Of a stretch of DNA of 5,665 nt, positions 1-4,417 are shown one piece after another. The position numbers were made by a program, and so were the translations under genes. The notes under the pieces are model-generated. The model was not told the DNA's origin. It worked only from the letters and a program-made list of their open reading frames with translations, and ran no database searches. The first letter of the stretch is position 1, and the number at the start of each line of letters is the position of its first letter. Source of the stretch: CS2-K091 sp035527155 (lineage in GTDB: Bacteria; Planctomycetota; Phycisphaerae; Sedimentisphaerales; Anaerobacaceae); assembly GCA_035527155.1 (NCBI GenBank), contig DATLBB010000313.1, positions 1 through 5,665 on the forward strand, given 5' to 3'.

Positions 1-303
1 CTTAAGCGACTGCGGCTCGGCTACTTTGCGGTAACCCAGCGCCTTTATCACCTCAAGGACCTCGGTCCAGGTCGGAAAGGGCCTGGTATTTGTTCTTTTA
101 TACTCATCAATGGCCATAAGGAACTGAAATTGCTCGTCAGACATCTGTCCTTCTTCGGCAGATTTTCTCTCATCGGTTCTTCGTCTGCCTGGTCCACGCC
201 GACGATCCAGTCCCAAACGCCTGTCAACAACGCTTTTCCTGCGGTCTTCATTGTTGCGACGCTCTGTATTATTCCGACGCTCTGTGAAGTGTTCTTTATC
301 CAT
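1..303 (-). CDS. Conserved hypothetical protein with Arg-rich RR-repeat N-terminus (3' end outside window)
   Basis: An open frame of 101 codons starts at ATG 303-301 and has no stop before the window edge. Residues 8-42 are a basic, disorder-like segment with (D/E)RR triplets or RR pairs at about residues 9, 15, 21, 28, 34 and 41, a period of six to seven. The first two units are an exact TERRNN duplication. From Met54 the protein changes to a compact, helix-like domain containing DEQFQFLMAIDEYK, then RPFPTWTEVLEVIKALGYRKV (residues 74-94). I recall similar 'PFPTWTEVLEVI..LGYRKV' domains in hypothetical proteins of planctomycetes, but I know no function. The start lies 3 nt after the stop of the upstream gene, so the pair is probably cotranscribed and translationally coupled; a GAGGA sits about 14 nt upstream, inside that gene's end. 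A later start at Met54 would drop the Arg-rich part, but its only SD-like sequence (AAGGA) is just 3 nt away, which is too close. A nucleic-acid-binding role for the basic segment is inference only. Confidence 0.75.
   Translation of the reverse strand, partial: MDKEHFTERRNNTERRNNEDRRKSVVDRRLGLDRRRGPGRRRTDERKSAEEGQMSDEQFQFLMAIDEYKRTNTRPFPTWTEVLEVIKALGYRKVAEPQSLK
250..285 (-). repeat. Two tandem 18-nt copies encoding TERRNN-TERRNN
   Basis: Positions 250-267 and 268-285 are adjacent 18-nt units differing at two bases. Each encodes Thr-Glu-Arg-Arg-Asn-Asn in the Arg-rich N-terminus of the minus-strand gene at 1-303. The DNA-level identity suggests a recent in-frame duplication, and the more diverged EDRR and DRR units that follow look like older copies of the same motif. 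Confidence 0.7.
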
Positions 304-306
304 AGA

Positions 307-627
307 TTAGAAATCATCCTCGAAAAGGTCGCTGTCAAAATCATCGTCGGTTTCGTCTTCTACTGCAAAATCGTAAAAATCGTCATAGGCATCCTGCGAC
401 TCTATTACTACGTGTGCTTCATCAAGAAAATCTTCGGGAACCATTACGGCAATGGCTTTAGTATCCATTGATGGTTCGTTTTGCTTACTTACCACAGCGG
501 GAATATCATTGGTTTTCAGGAGAGTTTCATACTCTTTTGCCTGCTCCAAATCCTCGACAAAAGTAACGGCTACGAAATCCTGGAGTTTAGCCTGCGATTT
601 TTGTTTTTTTCTGGAACGCTTAGTCAT
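307..627 (-). CDS. Small DUF2007-like (putative signal-transducing) protein with acidic tail
   Basis: This encodes 106 residues ending at TAA (309-307). The start at 627 is chosen because GGAG lies 7 nt upstream; the in-frame ATG at 651 would add MNLLWRNR and has no such site. Residues 1-14 are strongly basic (MTKRSRKKQKSQAK). Residues 17-76 (DFVAVTFVEDLEQAKEYETLLKTNDIPAVV ... AIAVMVPEDFLDEAHVVIES) have the pattern of the DUF2007 / 'putative prokaryotic signal transducing protein' fold: a beta strand, a helix with 'A..Y...L...dIpa', then a strand ending 'V.Vp...ldeA..vi'. Residues 79-106 form a tail with 15 Asp or Glu among 28 residues. Members of this family lack a well-defined biochemical role. 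There is no signal peptide or membrane segment, so it is probably cytoplasmic. It is the first gene of a minus-strand pair and precedes the Arg-rich gene by 3 nt. The DUF2007 assignment is by pattern only and is moderately sure; that the frame is coding is more certain. Confidence 0.8.
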   Translation of the reverse strand: MTKRSRKKQKSQAKLQDFVAVTFVEDLEQAKEYETLLKTNDIPAVVSKQNEPSMDTKAIAVMVPEDFLDEAHVVIESQDAYDDFYDFAVEDETDDDFDSDLFEDDF

Positions 628-634
628 TCTATTT

Positions 635-639
635 CTCCA
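635..639 (-). promoter_or_regulatory. Ribosome binding site that fixes the start at 627
   Basis: The minus strand reads TGGAG, then 7 nt (AAATAGA), then ATG at 627. This is normal Shine-Dalgarno spacing and favours this start over the in-frame upstream ATG at 651. Confidence 0.65.
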
Positions 640-687
640 CAACAAATTCACTCTACCCCTGCGAGCCGAGATAGGCCCTGAAGAATC

Positions 688-708
688 GTTCGTCCCAATA
701 TGTTCGTC
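688..708. repeat. Direct repeat GTTCGTC spaced 14 bp apart
   Basis: GTTCGTC occurs at 688-694 and again at 702-708, with CCAATAT between. It sits about 60-80 nt upstream of the minus-strand start at 627, where a transcription-factor site could lie. Chance occurrence is quite possible. Confidence 0.3.
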
Positions 709-850
709 AAAATAAACCGCTTAAATTATAAAAAAACACGAGTTTATAAGAAAAAGCCTGATTTGCAGGCCGGATTTTCTTAAGCACTTTTTTTTCTATC
801 GGCTCTATGACCACAAAAATTTAGCGTTTGAGCGTTTTTTTGTTGCAAAT

Positions 851-893
851 TCCGGCGCCTTCTTGTAATAACGACAATTGACAATGCGCCGGA
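851..893. promoter_or_regulatory. GC-rich 8-bp inverted repeat upstream of the histone gene
   Basis: TCCGGCGC (851-858) and GCGCCGGA (886-893) are perfect 8-bp complements separated by 27 nt. They stand out in otherwise AT-rich DNA and lie 61 nt before the histone start. The spacer contains TTGACA (878-883), the only exact -35-like hexamer here. It could be an operator dyad flanking a promoter element, or the base of a leader RNA hairpin if transcription starts further upstream. There is no T-run after the second arm, so it is not an intrinsic terminator. Confidence 0.4.
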
Positions 894-937
894 CCCAAGG
901 ATTTCGTACCGGGCTATAAGAATTTAACTTTTTTAAC

Positions 938-945
938 AGGGAGGA
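938..945 (+). promoter_or_regulatory. Strong ribosome binding site of the histone gene
   Basis: AGGGAGGA is an extended Shine-Dalgarno match, followed by 8 nt (TTTTTGTA) and ATG at 954. It is the best ribosome binding site in the window, which fits a protein made in large amounts such as a chromatin protein. Confidence 0.75.
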
Positions 946-953
946 TTTTTGTA

Positions 954-1139
954 ATGGCAGAGACAAAAGAGTCTTTAATTGTAGCCAGTAAAGTTAAGGC
1001 CTACATCAAGAGCAAGAAGATGATGACCTCATCTGACGCGCTCGGAGCAATCAGTGATAAGGTATATTGTATGCTTGATGATGCTATTGCTCGAACCCAG
1101 GCCAACCGTCGCAGCACAGTCAAGGCACAGGATTTGTAG
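954..1139 (+). CDS. Bacterial histone-fold DNA-binding protein (61 aa)
   Basis: The protein is 61 residues, about the size of single-domain bacterial histones such as that of Bdellovibrio. The layout matches a histone fold. A first helix covers about residues 7-22 (SLIVASKVKAYIKSKK), followed by a loop at MTSS (24-27). A long central helix spans about 28-50, and the second loop reads RRSTVKAQD (52-60). That loop aligns with the archaeal histone signature R-x-T-V/I-x-A-x-D (for example RKTIKAED in HMfB), giving R53, T55 and D60 as the conserved Arg, Thr and Asp that pack the fold and contact DNA. The protein stops one residue after D60, so the third helix is nearly absent, as in short bacterial histones. 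Eleven Lys/Arg against seven Asp/Glu make it mildly basic. It probably dimerises and binds DNA non-specifically in the nucleoid. It is a single-gene unit with a strong ribosome site and its own terminator. The assignment is from motif and length, with good confidence. Confidence 0.82.
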   Translation: MAETKESLIVASKVKAYIKSKKMMTSSDALGAISDKVYCMLDDAIARTQANRRSTVKAQDL

Positions 1140-1234
1140 AAGCCATTTGGCATTTTACTTCTAACAGGGCGAACAAGTTGTGTGCTAACATCTTTTGGCT
1201 GCGTATCTTACGTTTGCGGCTATTTTATTTGCTC

Positions 1235-1274
1235 AAGGCCGTTCCGCTTTTTTCAGAGCGGAACGGCTTTTTTT
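1235..1274 (+). terminator. Intrinsic terminator of the histone gene
   Basis: GCCGTTCCGCT (1238-1248) pairs perfectly over 11 bp with AGCGGAACGGC (1257-1267) around an 8-nt loop and is followed by seven T (1268-1274). Upstream AAG (1235-1237) can extend pairing into the T-run. It lies about 98 nt after the histone stop. The minus strand has no T-run after the stem, so it acts in the plus direction and separates the histone unit from the glucan operon. Confidence 0.92.
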
Positions 1275-1447
1275 GATTTGGGTTTGCCTGCATATTCGAC
1301 TGCGTGTTGCCAGTTGTCCATCCGTGGCTGTTTTGGGAGAGAACAATTGACCAGCGGTAACAACTCCCGGCCTAAGAGCAAATGGTTCAATTCATCGGAT
1401 TTATTGATAGAATTGTTCTATTTCCGCTATTGACCCATAAAATCCTC

Positions 1448-1464
1448 ATTATCAGTATGATAAT
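1448..1464. promoter_or_regulatory. 7-bp inverted repeat, operator-like
   Basis: ATTATCA and TGATAAT are perfect complements flanking the three bases GTA. The 17-bp AT-rich dyad has the size of a site for a dimeric regulator. It is about 250 nt upstream of the glycosyltransferase start, so its role depends on where the promoter is. Confidence 0.3.
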
Positions 1465-1531
1465 TCACATTTTTAGAAAAATTATTGAACTTGCCTAAGC
1501 CGAAATTCCGATTTATATATCGGGAATCAGC

Positions 1532-1553
1532 GCAAAAAAATAGTATTTTTTGC
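1532..1553. repeat. A-tract/T-tract inverted repeat
   Basis: GC followed by seven A and TA (1532-1542), a central G, then TA, six T and GC (1544-1553) forms a near-perfect dyad. As RNA it would be a hairpin of mainly A-U pairs. As DNA it is a phased A-tract/T-tract that would be rigid or curved. It lies just after the bulged hairpin at 1505-1527. Confidence 0.4.
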
Positions 1554-1602
1554 CGGCGTGAGATTAAGATTGTGTGATTTCCTGCCGATATAAAGTGCTT
1601 AG

Positions 1603-1622
1603 CAGCAAATTGCAATTTGCTG
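1603..1622. promoter_or_regulatory. Perfect 20-bp palindrome upstream of the glucan operon
   Basis: CAGCAAATTG followed directly by its reverse complement CAATTTGCTG gives 20 bp of uninterrupted dyad symmetry with no spacer. It begins 8 nt after a TATAAA (1589-1594), so if that is a -10 element the palindrome would cover the transcription start, a typical repressor position. It ends about 90 nt before the glycosyltransferase ATG. I do not recognise it as the site of a named regulator. A hairpin with a 4-nt loop in the leader RNA is the alternative. Confidence 0.45.
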
Positions 1623-1698
1623 TTCAACAGGAAAAGTGCAGACTGCAGCCAAAGGGCTAATTGTAAGTCCTTTTGTAATAGGCGGTTATTATAATAGC

Positions 1699-1712
1699 CA
1701 GTCAGAGGACTG
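1699..1712 (+). promoter_or_regulatory. Hairpin holding the glycosyltransferase ribosome binding site
   Basis: CAGTC (1699-1703) pairs with GACTG (1708-1712) around the loop AGAG. The Shine-Dalgarno sequence AGAGGA (1704-1709) lies in the loop and the start of the second arm, and ATG follows one base later at 1714. The site itself supports the start at 1714, with about 5 nt between GAGG and ATG. The hairpin may limit ribosome access. The stem is short, so a regulatory effect is uncertain. Confidence 0.5.
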
Positions 1713-1713
1713 T

Positions 1714-3000
1714 ATGAGAGTTTTCATGTTAGGTTGGGAATTTCCTCCGTTTATCAGTGGCGGACTGGGCACGGCTTGCTACGGACTTACCAAAGCGATG
1801 GACCAGCTCGGCATAAAAGTTTCTTTTGTTCTGCCAAGGATGGTCGAAAGCAAATATGCTACCCATGTGAAGCTGCTCACGCCTGAATCAGGGATGTCCA
1901 TGAGCAGCCTGCATTTTCCGGAGTTGAAAAACGTAGCATTTCGCACTATCAACTCACCACTGCAGCCATATTCAACGCCTGATGTTTACCAGCGGCGAAT
2001 CGAGGAAAAGCTGAGACAGAAACATGGTGGCAGCGCCATAGCAAGCAGCCAATTTTCCGGCGATATAGACTACAGACACGATATGTATGCCGAGGTCCAC
2101 CGTTATGCTGCGGTTGCCGCCCAATTAGCTGAAAATGAGCAGTTTGACATTGTTCACGCTCATGACTGGATGACCTATCCTGCGGGTATTGCAGTTGCGG
2201 CAGTGAGCGAAAAACCTCTAATTGTGCATGTGCATTCAACAGAATTCGACCGGAGCGGCGAGCATGTCAACCAGATGATTTACGACATCGAGCGCGAAGG
2301 TATGGAGCGGGCGGACAAAGTAATCGCTGTTAGCTATTTTACCCGCAATGTTATAATCAGCCGATATGGCATTAGCGGCGAAAAAGTTGAAGTGGTATAT
2401 AACGGTGTGGAGCGCAACGGCAGCGACAATTGGTCTTTAGGCGACACCGGTATCGACAAAGATGAGAAAATCGTCTTGTTTTTAGGCCGAATTACGATGC
2501 AAAAGGGCCCGGAGTATTTTCTCCAGGCGGCCAAGAAAGTCCTGGATACGATGGATAATGTCAAGTTTGTTATGGCCGGCTCCGGCGATTTAATGCACCG
2601 GGCCGTTGAAATGGCGGCGGAACTCGGCATCGGGCAGAAGGTCCTGTTCACGGGCTTCTTGCGCGGTGAAGAGGTCCAAAAGATATATAAAATGGCTGAT
2701 TTATATGTGATGCCTTCGGTATCAGAGCCATTTGGGATTGCACCCCTGGAGGCGCTGGGCAACGATGTGCCTGTCATAATAAGCAAGCAGAGTGGCGTAT
2801 CAGAAGTTTTGATGCATGCACTGAAAGTTGACTTCTGGGATGTCAACGAGATTGCCAACAAGATTGTTGCGGTATTGAAATATCCACCGTTGGAAATGAC
2901 GCTGCGAAACCACGGCAATTTTGAGGTGAGAAAACTACGGTGGAAGGACAGCGCGCAAAAGTGTATTGAAATTTATGAAGAGGCATTAGTTGCGGTTTGA
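1714..3000 (+). CDS. GT4-type glycosyltransferase, glycogen-synthase-like
   Basis: The protein is 428 residues with the two-Rossmann-domain GT-B fold, predicted to transfer glucose from a nucleotide sugar onto an alpha-glucan in the cytoplasm. The N-terminus MRVFMLGWEFPPFISGGLGT (residues 1-20) carries the glycine-rich acceptor loop. HAHDW (148-152) matches the HxHDW block of glycogen synthases. In the C-terminal half GRITMQKG (258-265) supplies the phosphate-contacting Arg259 and Lys264, and EPFGIAPLE (338-346) is the EX7E motif with Glu338 and Glu346, typical of retaining GT4/GT5 enzymes. The lysine of the GT5 GlgA KxGGL motif is replaced by Ser15, so GT4 rather than classical GlgA is the better label. 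ATG 1714 is preferred over an in-frame GTG at 1636, because family homology begins at MRV and AGAGGA lies at the right distance. It is the first gene of the operon, 45 nt before the GH57 gene. Donor (ADP- or UDP-glucose) and product are not shown by sequence; a different glycan is possible. Confidence 0.88.
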   Translation: MRVFMLGWEFPPFISGGLGTACYGLTKAMDQLGIKVSFVLPRMVESKYATHVKLLTPESGMSMSSLHFPELKNVAFRTINSPLQPYSTPDVYQRRIEEKLRQKHGGSAIASSQFSGDIDYRHDMYAEVHRYAAVAAQLAENEQFDIVHAHDWMTYPAGIAVAAVSEKPLIVHVHSTEFDRSGEHVNQMIYDIEREGMERADKVIAVSYFTRNVIISRYGISGEKVEVVYNGVERNGSDNWSLGDTGIDKDEKIVLFLGRITMQKGPEYFLQAAKKVLDTMDNVKFVMAGSGDLMHRAVEMAAELGIGQKVLFTGFLRGEEVQKIYKMADLYVMPSVSEPFGIAPLEALGNDVPVIISKQSGVSEVLMHALKVDFWDVNEIANKIVAVLKYPPLEMTLRNHGNFEVRKLRWKDSAQKCIEIYEEALVAV

Positions 3001-3005
3001 GAAGT

Positions 3006-3045
3006 GTATCTCGTGAGGGCGCGCACGAGATGCGAGATATGAAAT
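3006..3045 (+). repeat. Intergenic hairpin and heptamer repeat between GT4 and GH57 genes
   Basis: ATCTCGTG (3008-3015) pairs perfectly over 8 bp with CACGAGAT (3024-3031) around an 8-nt loop. A competing 7-bp pairing is TATCTCG (3007-3013) with CGAGATA (3033-3039). The right-hand half reads as heptamers GCACGAG, ATGCGAG, ATATGAA (3023-3043) running into the GH57 start. The 11-mer GTATCTCGTGA (3006-3016) recurs exactly at 4341-4351 in the next junction. No T-run follows, so this is not a terminator. The GH57 start has only a weak GAG (3034-3036) as ribosome site, and this lies in the alternative stem. Confidence 0.6.
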
Positions 3046-4320
3046 ATGGCTTCGATATGTTTCTATTTTCAAGTGCATCAGCCCCTGCGATTGAGGCACT
3101 ATACGGTATTTGACAAAAACACTCAATATTTTGACGATTATAAAAATTCTTCCATCTGCAGGAAGGTGGCAAATAAATGTTACCTTCCAGCCAATCGATT
3201 ACTTCTGGATATAATACGACAATGTGAGGGTAGATTTAGGATAGCGTACAGCTTGACCGGCGTGTTACTGGAGCAACTGCTTTCGTTTTCGCCGGAAGTT
3301 ATGAGCACTTTTGATGCTCTGGCGGAAACCGGCTGCGTGGAGTTTTTGGCAGAGACGTATTATCACAGTTTAAGTTTTTTATACTCGCGCGATGAATTTA
3401 TCGAGCAGGTCAACAAGCACATCGAAACCATCGACAATCTTTTCGGTCAAAAACCTCGGGTGTTTAGAAATACGGAGCTGATATACAATAATGACCTGGC
3501 TGCCCTCGTCGAGTCAATGGGTACCTTCGACGCAATCTTGAGCGAAGGAGCAAGCCACATCTTAGGCTTACGAAGTCCCAATTTTGTCTACCGCCCCAAA
3601 GGCTGCAGCAAACTCAAACTGCTGTTGAAAAACTATTCACTCAGCGACGATATTGCTTTTAGATTTTCCAACCGTGGCTGGGCGGAATGGCCTTTGACGG
3701 CAGAGAAGTTCGCCCGATGGATAAGCAATGTTAATGGTAACGGAAACGTTGTCAACCTGTTTTTGGATTATGAGACGTTTGGCGAACATCAATGGGAAGA
3801 TACCGGCATATTCGATTTTATGCGGCACCTTCCGGAACATATTCTAAAGCATCCGGACAACGATTTCAAAACGCCCAGTGAAATAGCTCAGTGTTATGAG
3901 CCCGTCGACACGGTTGATGTGCCGCATCTGATAAGCTGGGCCGATACCGAAAGAGACCTCTCGGCCTGGCTTGGAAATGCAATGCAATCCAACGCCATTC
4001 ACGAGCTCTATCGACTGGAAAATGAAGTCAAGACAACCAGCGACGAAAAAATCATTGCAGACTGGCGCAAATTACAGGTATCAGACCATTTTTATTATAT
4101 GTGCACAAAGTACTTTGCGGACGGTGATGTACATAAGTACTTCAATCCGTATAACTCACCTTACGACTCTTATATAAACTTTATGAACGTGTTGAGCAAT
4201 CTCCAAAGCCGCTGTTTAAGGCAGGCCCCGTTAGATGCAAATAGTATTACCGACAAGGCCCTAACGGGCAAAAATCATCTAACGGAGCAGGCAACGGGGG
4301 TTTATTCTGCCCACCTTTAG
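3046..4320 (+). CDS. GH57 glycoside hydrolase, alpha-amylase type
   Basis: The protein is 424 residues, close to the roughly 400-470 of compact GH57 alpha-amylases such as Methanocaldococcus MJ1611. The five conserved GH57 regions appear in order: VHQP (residues 10-13), the GCVEFLAETYYH block (96-107), FRNTELIYNN (140-149) with the expected nucleophile Glu144, LFLDYETFGEHQ (238-249) with the expected acid/base Asp241, and ISWADTERDLSAWLGN (296-311). Both catalytic residues are present, so the enzyme should be active as a retaining alpha-glucan hydrolase or transferase acting on alpha-1,4 links. GH57 also contains 4-alpha-glucanotransferases and branching enzymes; the motif wording fits the amylase group, but specificity is inference. 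Residues about 393-424 look like a variable tail. There is no signal peptide, so it is probably cytoplasmic and acts on stored glucan. Neighbours are the GT4 gene 45 nt upstream and the debranching enzyme 97 nt downstream. ATG 3046 is the only in-frame start near the conserved N-terminus; its ribosome site is weak. Confidence 0.9.
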   Translation: MASICFYFQVHQPLRLRHYTVFDKNTQYFDDYKNSSICRKVANKCYLPANRLLLDIIRQCEGRFRIAYSLTGVLLEQLLSFSPEVMSTFDALAETGCVEFLAETYYHSLSFLYSRDEFIEQVNKHIETIDNLFGQKPRVFRNTELIYNNDLAALVESMGTFDAILSEGASHILGLRSPNFVYRPKGCSKLKLLLKNYSLSDDIAFRFSNRGWAEWPLTAEKFARWISNVNGNGNVVNLFLDYETFGEHQWEDTGIFDFMRHLPEHILKHPDNDFKTPSEIAQCYEPVDTVDVPHLISWADTERDLSAWLGNAMQSNAIHELYRLENEVKTTSDEKIIADWRKLQVSDHFYYMCTKYFADGDVHKYFNPYNSPYDSYINFMNVLSNLQSRCLRQAPLDANSITDKALTGKNHLTEQATGVYSAHL

Positions 4321-4340
4321 GCGGTTCGTAAAATTAATGC

Positions 4341-4417
4341 GTATCTCGTGAATCGTAAAGACAATCTGGTTCGAGGTACAGGATACGAGAGCCGAGATAC
4401 CAAATGCAGGATACAAG
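4341..4417 (+). repeat. Intergenic heptamer repeat and long-range hairpin before the debranching enzyme
   Basis: From 4369 to 4417 the sequence reads as seven consecutive heptamers: GTTCGAG, GTACAGG, ATACGAG, AGCCGAG, ATACCAA, ATGCAGG, ATACAAG, each matching ATACGAG at four to seven positions, and ending exactly at the ATG. Upstream, GTATCTCG (4341-4348) is the perfect complement of CGAGATAC (4393-4400). A competing 6-bp pairing joins TCTCGT (4344-4349) to ACGAGA (4385-4390). The 11-mer at 4341-4351 is identical to 3006-3016. GAGCCGAGATA (4389-4399) also recurs exactly at 663-673 ahead of the minus-strand pair. The rest of this 97-nt gap (4321-4340) shows nothing notable. Confidence 0.6.
4408..4411 (+). 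promoter_or_regulatory. Ribosome binding site of the debranching enzyme gene
   Basis: AGGA is followed by 6 nt (TACAAG) and ATG at 4418, which supports this start. The site is created inside the heptamer repeat and lies 7 nt beyond the downstream arm of the long-range hairpin, so it stays free when that hairpin forms. Confidence 0.6.

Larger units (their letters stand above)
628..953. other. Divergent intergenic region between the minus-strand pair and the histone gene
   Basis: This 326-nt AT-rich stretch has no credible gene and must hold promoters for both directions. Toward the minus-strand pair, a TATAAT (minus strand, 730-725) lies about 98 nt before the start but has no good -35. Direct repeats GTTCGTC (688-694 and 702-708) lie in the same leader. 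GCCTG(756-760)/CAGGC(766-770) followed on the minus strand by five T is a weak terminator- or attenuator-like hairpin. AGCGTTT is repeated at 823-829 and 831-837. Toward the histone gene there is TTGACA (878-883) and TATAAG (915-920), but the gap between them is 31 nt, so they are not one standard sigma-70 promoter. The sigma-factor consensus of this organism is unknown to me. Confidence 0.5.
1275..1713. other. Long dyad-rich non-coding region upstream of the glycosyltransferase gene
   Basis: These 439 nt hold no convincing gene. They should contain the promoter of the glucan operon. Dyads are frequent: AGAACAATT/AATTGTTCT (1340-1348/1411-1419), GGGAG/CTCCC (1335-1339/1364-1368), ATTATCA/TGATAAT (1448-1464), a bulged hairpin at 1505-1527, an A-tract/T-tract dyad (1532-1553) and the perfect palindrome at 1603-1622. 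Possible -10 elements are TATATA (1514-1519, with TTGCCT 17 nt upstream at 1491-1496), TATAAA (1589-1594) and a perfect TATAAT (1690-1695). The last has no good -35 and would leave a leader of only about 12 nt. None is strong enough to call as the promoter. No known riboswitch was recognised. Confidence 0.5.

Noticed and set aside
48..344. Minus-strand frame of 98 codons overlapping both small genes
   Set aside because: It lies in a different frame from the coupled genes at 1-303 and 307-627, has no ribosome site, and contains no recognisable motif.
130..715. Plus-strand open frames over the two minus-strand small genes
   Set aside because: They are antisense to frames with clear domain patterns, correct ribosome spacing and a 3-nt gene junction; their translations look like random hydrophobic sequence.
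878..920. TTGACA and TATAAG as a single sigma-70 promoter for the histone gene
   Set aside because: The spacer is 31 nt, far from the usual 16-18, so the two hexamers cannot be paired as one promoter.
1335..1368. GGGAG/CTCCC pair as the closing stem of a tRNA or riboswitch
   Set aside because: No clover-leaf arms, T-loop or known riboswitch core could be found between or around the arms.
1182..1433. Plus-strand open frame of 83 codons after the histone gene
   Set aside because: It runs straight through the strong terminator at 1235-1274, is rich in Cys and Phe without domain pattern, and has no ribosome site.
1427..1627. Minus-strand open frame of 66 codons upstream of the glycosyltransferase
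   Set aside because: It covers the palindromes and A/T tracts of the leader region, has no recognisable motif and no convincing start signal.
1636..1713. In-frame GTG start 26 codons upstream of the glycosyltransferase ATG
   Set aside because: The added residues show no family similarity, AGGA is only 3-4 nt before GTG, and the stretch contains a TATAAT and a hairpin. ATG 1714 has a properly spaced site and begins exactly where GT4 homology begins.
2334..2918. 194-codon minus-strand frame inside the GT4 gene
   Set aside because: The plus strand there encodes the conserved GT-B C-terminal motifs, so the antisense frame is a shadow.
3008..3031. Hairpin after the GT4 stop as a transcription terminator
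   Set aside because: No T-run follows the stem and the GH57 gene starts 15 nt later in the same direction, so it is better seen as an intra-operon element.
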